Part shown: positions 1 through 9,800 of the stretch, piece after piece | Position numbering within the stretch: the first letter of the stretch is position 1 | How the letters are laid out: each line of letters begins with the position of its first letter | Origin: Brasilonema sennae CENA114 | GTDB lineage: Bacteria > Cyanobacteriota > Cyanobacteriia > Cyanobacteriales > Nostocaceae | Direction of reading: 5' to 3' | NCBI RefSeq assembly: GCF_006968745.1 | Contig: NZ_CP030119.1 | Coordinates: 1-64,000, forward strand | Length of the DNA: 64,000 nt | Position numbers and translations under genes: made by a program | Notes under the pieces: generated by a model | What the model saw: the letters and a program-made list of their open reading frames with translations, nothing else | The model's database searches: none | What the model was told of the DNA's origin: nothing

Positions 1-43
1 AATTTTTATAGCCAAAAACTTTTAAACTGAGGAAAATAATATC

Positions 44-250
44 ATGATTCAAGTTTTAGTCCCTGAAATCCTGTCCGAATTTAAACCAGAATTTAAGCTC
101 AGAGATTACCAAGAGCGTGCGATCGCCCAAATCCATGAGTTCTTCAAATCTAGGCTAATAAGTGTCCTGTTATACGCACCCACAGGTGCTGGGAAAACGG
201 CGATGTCATCTCAAATCATCAGAAGCACTATCATTACCTCAAAAACCTGA
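44..250 (+). pseudogene. SF2 helicase N-terminal fragment
   Basis: The 68-residue reading frame starts like a DEAD/DEAH or type III restriction-type helicase: a Q-motif-like segment (FKLRDYQERAIAQI) is followed by Walker A, APTGAGKT, near residues 46-53. It then stops just after the P-loop, whereas such helicases need several hundred more residues including DExH and motif VI, none of which follow in any frame. The next open frame looks unrelated. I read it as the stump of a helicase gene joined by deletion or frameshift to another decayed gene. It is unlikely to be functional. Confidence 0.55.
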
Positions 251-760
251 TTGTCGATATGTACAATAAGGAAGCACCACCACAAGACATAGACCTTTGC
301 TTCCAGAAGAAATCGGGTTATGCCGCGCCAGACGATTGGTATGACTCTGTATTGTTTGACGAAAAACACGGTTGGGAAGTAGATGTGCAAGTTTATTACA
401 GGTACTTGCTTTCATTCCTCCCTAGTAGCGCACCGCAGAATAGAGAATGGATAAATAAGTGTATACAACGTGAATTTAAGACAGCGATCGCCTGGGCAAG
501 AGAAAACCTCACCGCGTCTTACTCCCGAACAAGTTTTACTCCTGACGAAATCAACCAGGTAGTTGACGCAAGAATCAAAGACTTAACCTCTTACCAAACC
601 TGGTGGCGCATCTTAGGGTTTGAAAAAGAACCACTAAGAGCGTGTGTTGTTTAATCGCTATCTACGCGGTGAAGTCACTAAACCGCTTACCGTTGTTAAA
701 GATAGCTACACTGATTACGGCAACAGGTTTTATCAAAAGCGCGACCAGCCGAAGCTTTAA
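220..760 (+). pseudogene. Decayed hypothetical gene with a frameshift
   Basis: An open frame that can be followed from about 220 (first ATG at 259) runs to a stop at 652-654. A shifted frame from about 641 continues with RVLFNRYLRGEVTKPL and ends at 760, in the same composition and style. The two pieces together look like one protein C-terminus of about 175 residues interrupted by a single-base frameshift near 641-650. I do not recognise the family. No start with a ribosome site is visible, and the region abuts the helicase stump, so this is probably a fusion of remnants. Between 761 and 953 I see no gene. Confidence 0.4.
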
Positions 761-953
761 CGCTGTTTAGCGGGTTCTAGCATCTAGAAAGCATTTGACC
801 ACCCGAATTTCACAATAATTACCTAGAGTTTTTAGTTAAAGCTCATGGCTATGAATACCTTTTTGTGAGAAATTCGTCAAATCTTTATAGAGAGAATATT
901 TCACCTATTTGAAGGGGCAGGTTACAAAGGATTAAGTAGAAAAATCAACTTAT

Positions 954-1289
954 ATGAAGCGCACCCACCGAGTAGAAATCGCTCTCAACTCAGATGAGAA
1001 ACAAACTATAGAGACAAAGGCACAACTATGTAATGTCAGTACAGCCCAATACCTCAGAGATTGTGGGTTGAGACGAACCCTAATGGCTAAACCACCTGCT
1101 GATGTGATTACCATTCGGATAAGTGCAGGTACTGCTAAAAGCAAACTGATGATGCTTCGACATCTAGCGGGCGAAACAAACAATCAACAGATTCTAGATA
1201 CCATAGACGATGCGATCGCACTCGTGGATAAGACAATTGCCGCCTCATTCAATATAAACATATCAGAAGAAACTACTACCAATGGATAA
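954..1289 (+). CDS. MobC-like relaxosome accessory protein
   Basis: This 111-residue protein begins MKRTHRVEIALNSDEKQTI and continues with a helix carrying AQYLRDCGLRR. That layout of a beta strand followed by two helices is typical of the ribbon-helix-helix DNA-binding MobC family. Such proteins bind oriT and help the relaxase open the DNA. The middle (PPADVITIRISAGTAK) and C-terminal helix are also MobC-like. The gene lies about 680 bp upstream of the relaxase with the same orientation, the usual order of a mobilisation module. No strong Shine-Dalgarno sequence is visible. The assignment rests on pattern and context, so a general RHH repressor is the alternative. Confidence 0.65.
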   Translation: MKRTHRVEIALNSDEKQTIETKAQLCNVSTAQYLRDCGLRRTLMAKPPADVITIRISAGTAKSKLMMLRHLAGETNNQQILDTIDDAIALVDKTIAASFNINISEETTTNG

Positions 1290-1849
1290 AGAACGCCTGT
1301 GACTTACACGTAACTTAACGAGACTATAAATGCAATAATAATAACATTTATAACACTGAGAAACAATTGTCATCTAGCAGTAGTCCCAGACATAGTTAAA
1401 CCATCCCCAAGTCAACTTATACTATTCCCAGTACAAACAAACTAGCTAACTATGTGGAAACTACAACTAGGTCTGAGACTACTCCAGCTATACCTACAAC
1501 TAGTCGCAGTTGCTCCCAACCACCTCACTCTCAGATACATTTAGTTGAACAAGGTATGTTTACACCCGGTAGTAACGATAGAGTATAGGAACGCTACACA
1601 CAGAATTAACCAACGATCAGTTGAAATAAAACTAATTGTCGAGATTTCAGCAAATGTGATTACCCTTTGGGCGAGAAGAAGATCATCGCAGAACGACTCC
1701 TTCGGGGAAAGTATCGCACTCTTTGTGAGCATTGCACGGTAGCTTTTGTAGAGAATTACAGTTACAAGTGCTACATTATACTAGTTAGATAGAATCGAAG
1801 AATATCAATAAGTAATGGCAACGAGATAGTCAAATTGTGCATGAAAATT

Positions 1850-1940
1850 GCCCTGTCTCCACAACTACGGTTTCTATACGAGTAGACGGGAGACTTCTGA
1901 CAGGCTAGCGAAATCTGCGCCACTACAAGATTTCAGTTCA
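1850..1940. other. Candidate oriT within the MobC-relaxase gap
   Basis: The 677-bp gap 1290-1966 holds no convincing gene. Near its relaxase-proximal end are inverted repeats: GTCTCC at 1855-1860 with GGAGAC at 1889-1894, the overlapping pair CCTGT 1852-1856 with ACAGG 1900-1904, and GAAATCT 1910-1916 with AGATTTC 1928-1934. The second loop contains TGCGCCACT, loosely reminiscent of the TGCGCCCT core of RSF1010-type nick sites. An inverted repeat next to a nick sequence, just upstream of the relaxase gene, is the normal form of oriT. The nick position is inferred only. The rest of the gap (1290-1850) shows nothing I can name. Confidence 0.3.
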
Positions 1941-1966
1941 CAAGATAAAGCAGTAATTATCAGCAT

Positions 1967-3616
1967 ATGATACCTGTTATTTACAAGAAGGGTAGCTTCC
2001 TCGACACCCTAAAATATGTATTAGAGAAAGATGATGCTGCAATTATCGATACCAATATGATGGGAACTAGCCCTGGAGAGTTAAATTTGCAGTTCCTTGC
2101 AAATAGGTATCTCAATAAAGGAGTAACTAGAGCGTGCGCTCATCACATCATTGCAATTGCTCATAGGGAAGGACACCACGAACATCTCTGGGACAGCCAA
2201 TATGGGTATGTAGTAGGAGAATACTTAAAGGAAATGGGGTACTGCAAGGAAGGAGAAGCACTAAGTCAGTACGTAGCGGTGAGACACTGCGATCGCAATC
2301 ACGAACACGTCCACATAATAGCTTCACGCATTACCCTGGATGGTAAAACTGTTTCAGATTCACACGACTACTTCAAGGCACAAGAAACAACCAGGAAAAT
2401 AGCGGCTGCCTTAGGGTTAGAAATAACTCCTACTAGCAATCAAGCCATAGCTAATAAACTAGATAAAGAGTATGGGATTACCGCTGCTGTCAGTTCAAAC
2501 CGCTCAAAAAGCATCAGACAAGTTAACAGTAAGCACAAAACACCTTCAGCCAAAGAGATAATCAAGCAAGGGATAGCCGCAGCAGTTGAGAACAAACCTG
2601 ATGTAGGGACTTTTATCCAACGCCTGGGGGAAAGCGGGGTACAAGTCTTACCAAAGCTAAAGGGGAAAGAGTTACTAGGGTTTAGTTATATTCACAATTC
2701 TGTGGTAGTTGCTGGGTATCAGATATACAAGCCTTACAGTTGGAAAAATCTCCAGACTGAATTTGGAATGTCATATAACCCAGAGACAGACTATGATACC
2801 CTAGTACGGGCACGTACTCAAGGACAAGAACTACTCCTCAAGGGAAAAAATACAAGCAGCACAACCGATAATAGTGACGATAGCAACTCTGACTCTCATA
2901 AAAACAAGAGTGCGATCGCGTTTGGCAATAAGGGTAACCAGCAGCCAGATGAAAACGTAGTCATACCAGTATTGCTAAAGGAAGGTAAACGCAAGAAGTG
3001 GCTATCAGTCGATAGCAGCAAATATGGCGAGAAAGAGGAAGTACCAGAAGCCGAGTTTACCGAAGTTGAAGAAGACACTAACGTGGTAAGTCAGTCTAAT
3101 ACAGAAGTAAAAGCAGCACCATTAGATACCACATCAACTGAGAAATTCACTCAATTAGAGCTTTTAGATGTAAAAGTACCAAATGTAAAACAAACAAATT
3201 CAACTAAACGAGATAGCCCAGAAATAGGTGGAAAAGACGCCACATCTTTCAACTTAGTACAAGCTAACTTACAGACTACTGATACAGCAGAAAATCAACC
3301 ATCTGAAGAAGATAAACACTGGGCAGAAAGTATCTTACCTGCCGTCGGTAAAATCTGGCGACTAGCAAATCAGACAGGAAAAATAAAGTTAATACCTGGA
3401 GGAACCAAACAGGTAGAGGGAAGAAGTTACAGAATTACTATCAAAGATGAGAGATTAAGCATCTCATTTCTTCAAGACAATAGAAAGGTAGCATCATACG
3501 ATCTAGAAAAAAACACAGTATTAGCTGCCAGCCCAACAGATGAAGATAAACAATACTGGAAGAAAATTACTCAGAAACAGTCAGTATCTATAAACAAAAA
3601 AGATGTAGAATTGTAG
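1967..3616 (+). CDS. MobA/VirD2-type conjugative relaxase
   Basis: A 549-residue protein. The N-terminal 150 residues match the relaxase/mobilisation nuclease fold: a tyrosine in the early helix (Tyr17, in TLKYVLEK), a middle motif around GHHEHLW, and the metal-binding three-histidine motif HEHVH at residues 112-116 followed by IIASRITLDG. These would nick oriT and hold the 5' end through the tyrosine. Residues about 290-440 are acidic, low-complexity linker. Residues about 455-540 form a small beta-rich C-terminal domain (VGKIWRLANQTGKIKLI onward). It lies downstream of the MobC-like gene and the candidate oriT, so the plasmid is at least mobilisable. I place it in the PF03432-like class without a firm MOB type. 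Confidence 0.85.
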   Translation: MIPVIYKKGSFLDTLKYVLEKDDAAIIDTNMMGTSPGELNLQFLANRYLNKGVTRACAHHIIAIAHREGHHEHLWDSQYGYVVGEYLKEMGYCKEGEALSQYVAVRHCDRNHEHVHIIASRITLDGKTVSDSHDYFKAQETTRKIAAALGLEITPTSNQAIANKLDKEYGITAAVSSNRSKSIRQVNSKHKTPSAKEIIKQGIAAAVENKPDVGTFIQRLGESGVQVLPKLKGKELLGFSYIHNSVVVAGYQIYKPYSWKNLQTEFGMSYNPETDYDTLVRARTQGQELLLKGKNTSSTTDNSDDSNSDSHKNKSAIAFGNKGNQQPDENVVIPVLLKEGKRKKWLSVDSSKYGEKEEVPEAEFTEVEEDTNVVSQSNTEVKAAPLDTTSTEKFTQLELLDVKVPNVKQTNSTKRDSPEIGGKDATSFNLVQANLQTTDTAENQPSEEDKHWAESILPAVGKIWRLANQTGKIKLIPGGTKQVEGRSYRITIKDERLSISFLQDNRKVASYDLEKNTVLAASPTDEDKQYWKKITQKQSVSINKKDVEL

Positions 3617-3895
3617 TTTACACTACCCCTCTTCACTACAAGAAGCTTGATATTCTGCCCAGGCGCAACCTATTTCATTGTACCATTCGTCTAGAATAAG
3701 CCATTCATGTAATATACCTGAATTTAGCATAAAAGCTAGTTCTATAAATGAGACATTTTCTAAATATTCCATCGAATACATAAATCAAATTTTTCAGTCA
3801 TGAAATATCAGGATTATATCACGTTAAATAAAGCATTTGTAACAATTATCAAATTCTAGTTGGATGTAAATTTAATTGATTAAAAATAAAATCGA

Positions 3896-6800
3896 GTGGG
3901 AAAGGTTATCGTAAGTAGGCAGATGGTTATTGAGGCAAAGCATTTCGACACTCGTTTAAATCAGTGGATTCATAACGATAACAATCCAAGCAATGCAGAC
4001 TCTTTACTAAAAGAGGAGTTAAAAAATAGCCTACTAGAACATTTTTTCCCAGAGGCAGAATTCTCGTTCGGACATATGGACGAGAAAGCTACCCCCGACC
4101 AGTTAAAAAACCACCCGGAAGGACACAAGCTACTACTATCTTCAAAAAGCCGACTGTTATATGGACCAGAAGAATATCTGGAAACCATAAGCAAGTTATG
4201 CCCTGACAACAAGGATAGAGGTGCATATGGGTCAATATTCCTTGGCTCGTGCAAAAATGCCATCAACGCAGAATTAAATATTCTCATCGTAGATGACAGC
4301 ACAGGAAAAAATGGCGGAATCATCAACAATGACCAAGCTTATCGCCTCACCGGAGACTGCTACGGACAAATATCCACAGAGTTATACCAACAGTTAACCG
4401 GACACCAAAAAGGCGACCAATACCGTGTTATCCAACACCGCTTCGGATGGACAGATAAAGATGGGAATGATGATAAGTTCAGGTTTGGAAAGGGTATTCT
4501 ACGTCCAGCTAATCTCGACCAAATCCTTAATTATCAAAACCCTAACCAACCAAAAATTGATTTAATCATCCCTCTATCTGCTTTTAAGGGAACAGATAAA
4601 GACAACCCGAATGGTCCGACCAAACCCCAAATTAAACCAGGGCTGTACCGCCAAAACATTTGGTTAGGGGAAAAATCTCAATCTGAGTTAGGTAAAACTG
4701 CTATATCTCAAATGATTGCTTCCTTTCCCAATGGGTTAAAGGATTTTGCCGAAACAGTAGAACTTGAAGCAGCAAAACTCAAAAAAGCGCTGGATGACCC
4801 CCGCAAGATAGCTCAACTTTATTGCGAGAAATACGAAAAACGCAAAACCTTCCTCGAACAGCAAGCCGCTGAACTAGAAGAAGAAGCAGCTGTTGATCAG
4901 GAAGTCGCTGAAGAATTTGAAAAACTACAAGAACGAATTGCCACCGATACAAATATTTACAAACTCATTAAAACTGATCTCGAAGGATGGGGACAACTCC
5001 TAGAAACTGAAAAAATTCAAAGAGAACTCGCCCGATTTGTCCAAGGCGAATGGCAAGATATTTCGGTTGGGAAAACTCTCACCTTTGAACGGGCAATGGT
5101 CATCCCATCCAAAGACCTCCGAGATGGTGAAGTCTGCATTCCTCATTATCAAGATAGCGAACAAGTACTTAACTTCCGCTCCCCCTTCCTCAACTCCAAT
5201 GGTCTGTGTAGCTCAACCAACAAAATAGTTGATGATATCATTGGACCTGACGGCAAGCCTTTAGCAAGTGTTGTCGCCGTTTCGGATGAAACCTCCGAGC
5301 GCATTTACAACCGCCTCAACAGTCAAATCAAATCCATCCTTCCCGAACTCCAAGAAAAAAATATTCAACTAGAGAGTATTGAAAACTACCTTGACCAAAA
5401 TATTGGGAAGCTGGAAACAACAGATAAAATTGAATTCACTAACAATTTTAATGAGTATATTAAGCAACTAAATAATGAAGGATACCAACTAGAAATCTTA
5501 CCCCAAGAATCCGAGCAAGAAAGACAAGCCCGCGACTATGATGGCGACTGTATCGGATTCGACCATGCTAGCAAATACCCAAACCTCACAGCTGAAGCTA
5601 TCTGGCGTAACGTACCTGAAAACGCCTACGAACCAACTGTCAAACTCAAAAAACAATCGTTTTATCGGGAAAATGGCACTCAACCCGAATTTGAGGAAAT
5701 CGCCATCCACATGAGTGATGGTATCAGTGTTGGTGTAATCAACAATCACCTGACATCAATTGAGGCGCTGGAGTCAGAAATTACTATCCTCAAAACCTTT
5801 GGTAGCGAGAAAGACCAAATAGAGTACGTTATTCAGGTAGCCAAACACTACGAAAAGTTATTTGACCAAGAAAATAGCGCACAAGCGCACGGTGACACCA
5901 GCCCAGACATCTCCAACAAGTATCGCGGCTATATGGAAGAATTTGTCCAAACGTTACGGCAAGAACCTCTCACCCAAGAAAACGCACTCTTTGCAATGGA
6001 CATCAATACCCGGATATATCGGGAAATGGTTGCTGAAGCCGCGTTCCAAAACCAAATTGCAGTTGACCTGTTCAAAAGTGCTAAAAAACCAGAAATGGAT
6101 GTTATCCGCAACAACAGTCGGATTCTTCATCGGGAAGTTAACTACATTCGTGATAAGAAAAAGGATGTTTACTTTGACAGTACTATCGAACCGACAGGTT
6201 ACTCACCTGTTGAAATTCTCATTAGTAAAACTAACCAATATTTTGAGAAAGCCCAATTAGAATCACGCGAACTAACTCAGTTTTCAAACCTTTTTAAGGG
6301 AGTAGAATTTACCTATGAACAACGCTTGCAAGCCACCCTCGCCAAGAGAGAATTTGATAAAGAGTTTAACAACGCCACACGCTATACCCAACGTAAAAAG
6401 ACAGAAAAGGGATCATCAGCAAGTATTGATATTGGAAATGGTCAAAAACTCGATGTTACAAATCTCCTTAAATATGACCATCCCCTTATCTGGAATGCAC
6501 ATAAAATTACCCTAAAAGTCTCAGAAATTCCACCTGAAAAACGCTCGATAGATAAACCTCATCAGTATCGGGTTTACGCCCAAATTAATGATGAAACTGA
6601 AAACGCTAAACCCAAGTTTAAGACACTAGGAACTGTATCCAAGGAACAAGAAAACTCGTTCCAAGAGCTAGGAATTGTTCCCAACAGAGAAATTACATCA
6701 ACTAAGATATCCTTCCAGCCAGAATTAAGTGAAGGGCAAATTAAGTTGATGTACCAAAAGGCTTACCAAATCGCCGAAGACTTTTATAATTCGATTTCTG

Positions 6801-9800
6801 ATAGCGAAGCGGGACGCGATCGCCATCGCGTCCTAGAACAAAAGCTAGCAATGGCTGCTGCTACTTGGGCAGTATCAACTACTCGTGAAGGTTCTAACTC
6901 TAAAAGCCAACAAAACGAGGTTGAACAAGAAGTTGAAAGACAAAAGAAAGTATCAAATTTTGTATTTGCTAGCTTTACTCAAGAAATTATCCAGCAAGTA
7001 GATAAACTTCAATTTACTAATTTTACCCTGACGGGACATAAGCATAAAAGTGAAACAATCAAGCAGGTAAATCAAAATAATCCCCAGGAAATTAGATTTA
7101 ATATTAGCGAGCAGAAAGATAGTAGAGGTAATACTGTAATCAAAGATGTCATTGAAGTAAAGAATCCTGAAACAGGAGAGTATGAAACCTTCGCCAACAT
7201 CAACGCCACTGATGGTAAACTCCCCATCGGTACAACTGCAACTGGTACTATTGAAAAAGGAGAAGTGTATACAGCCACAGCTAAAATAAATATACCTGGA
7301 GGCATAAATTTAGAATTTCAGGTTAAAGAATTACAAAAGTTTCAATGTAAAGACCAAAATTTTAATGGTGAGGAAGTAAATTTAATCATCCTCAAAGATA
7401 AACTGGAACGAGAAGATTATGTTATTACCTTTAAAAATGGTTACAAGGAAGAGAAATTAGGTACTCTTTCTAAAGAATCAGTAATAGCAGGAATAGAACA
7501 GGGATGGCTGGCAGAAAAACCCGGTCAAGGTGGTCAAAAAGTACAATTAGAAATCACAAGTATTGCTACAGGTGAAAATGCCTTCGCTATTGGAAAGACA
7601 GCCAGTGGTAATTTAGTAAGAATAGATATTAACGACAAGCTTAAAAATATAAATTTTCATGGACAAGAAATAACAGCAACAGTTAAAGCTTACGACAAAC
7701 AGGATGTATATACAGCCAAGATTGGTAATTTATCTCTTGGTATTATCGGTCAACATACGGAAAAAGCATTTGGAAACAGAAGTAGGTACAGTCAAAAGAA
7801 AAGTACAGTACAACAATTAGTAGATGCAGGCATAATTAATGAAAGTAAAGTACAAACAACCATTCCTGTTATTCTCACAAGCAACGAAACCACCTGCAAA
7901 CTAACCATTGACCCTGAATCAGTACAATATCCTGAAACATGGGTTAAGCGCTACCAGTTAGTTGACCAACAAAAAAAGACCAATCCAGTAGAGCAAAAAA
8001 ATAATCAGTTATTCGATAAAATTACCGAACGTCCTACTATACTATTCCAAAGTGAGGAGGATAAATTAGTAGGATTAGTTGGGTTAGCTGTCGATAGTAA
8101 AAAATCTGAGGTGACAAAAGAATTTTTAGAAAGAGTAGGAATAACATACGACCAGGTTGCTAAATCACAAAGCAGATTGGAAGCTAAAAAGGGCATGACA
8201 GTATTCATGCTTGATGAAAGTACAATTACTCCCAAAAGAAAAGAACAGTTTCTAGAAAGATTTGGTGGTATCAAAAGTAATGATACTCCGCCACTACCTG
8301 CCCCCATTATTCCTGAACAAACTGTATATTTTAGCCATCCTAACCAACAGTATACCTTAGAAGATAACTCGCAAGTCATTAAAGAAAGTATTGGATTAGT
8401 AGTACCAGCCCAAGATGCCATTCTTGTCAACAGTTGGTTAGAATATAAAGACACAAATAATAACTACATTATCGAGAAAACTAGCAATGTAGCTATATTC
8501 ATAATCGAAAAAGACACAGTCAGTAGTGAATTAGAAAAAGGTCTGACTCGTCTATTAGGAGAAGCTATCAATCTTGGTGAAATAGATGGATTTTACCAAT
8601 ATGAACAATTAAGTAATGAGCTTAATCAAAAAGTAGAAAAAGAAGGAAGCCTGTTAGAAATCAACTCTACACCACAGCCAAGCCAATACAAGCAGGCACT
8701 TCAATCACTTCCGAATTGTTCTAAAGAAATTAGTAAAGAGGAAATACCTTTACCAATAGTACCAGCAAAACCAGTTCAAGAAGATAGTACAAACGATAAA
8801 GAGTTAAATATAATTCCAAAACCAGTTTCACCAATTAGTAAAACTGTTGTCGAAGTTAACCCACCTACAGAAAAGATTGTTCAAGCAGTTGAGTTATCTA
8901 AACTAGGCGATTTTGACTCCAGCATTACAACGTTCAATGACCAAGAAGTTGAGTGGGTAGCTTGTATTATCAACGTAGAAATCCCAGACCGAAATAACCA
9001 GGACGAATGGCTCAGTTTCACAGAAACCGTCGCCGAAGAAATCACGGTTTTAGAGGCAGCTACCAAGAATTATTTATCTCCAGTTAGCGAGAATATTTTT
9101 AATATTCTCGAACTCAAAACTAGAGCAGCCCAACAAAGCAATCAATCCCTCCTTGATGAAGCTAATACTCGTAAGGAAACCGAAATCGCAAAATATGGGC
9201 AGGAAATATATAACGAACTCGAAAGCAAAGCACAGCTCGCACTCTTGAGTGAACAAACCCCTGAAGCACTACCCGAAGTGGTAGTATCAATTGGTAGTGT
9301 TGCAGCACGGGCAACATCTGAAGGTATAGCCGCTGCGGTCATTACCAAAGATAAACAGCAGATACAACTTACCCAAGTTCTGCCTAAACTCGAAACCACC
9401 ACCTCTCAAACTTCATACAGTGGGGATATTGAACATGCCGAATACCAAAGCCTAATAAACGGACTTACTGAAGCAGCCAGCGCTGGGTACAAATCTGTCC
9501 GCGTTGAAACCAGCAACGGGAAGTTTCTCGAAAACTTTGACCGTCCGCGTGAAAACCTCAAACCACTTCACAAACAAGCAAAAACACTTCTCCAACAGTT
9601 CGAGAAGTATGAATTAGGCTGGCAGCATCATCTCACTAACCCCGCGTATAGACTCGCATCTACCACTGCTCACGAGATAAGCACCGCACAATTTATTACT
9701 TCAGATACCACACAGCAGCCGCAATTACCCATAAATAATCCATCTAGCCAAAATCAAGGAAATGGAGATGCGCTTGTGAGTACAACTGCTGCGATCCTCC

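Noticed and set aside
1541..1742. Open frames on both strands between MobC and relaxase
   Set aside because: Short, with no ribosome site or protein-like pattern; they overlap each other in a region better explained as oriT and leader.
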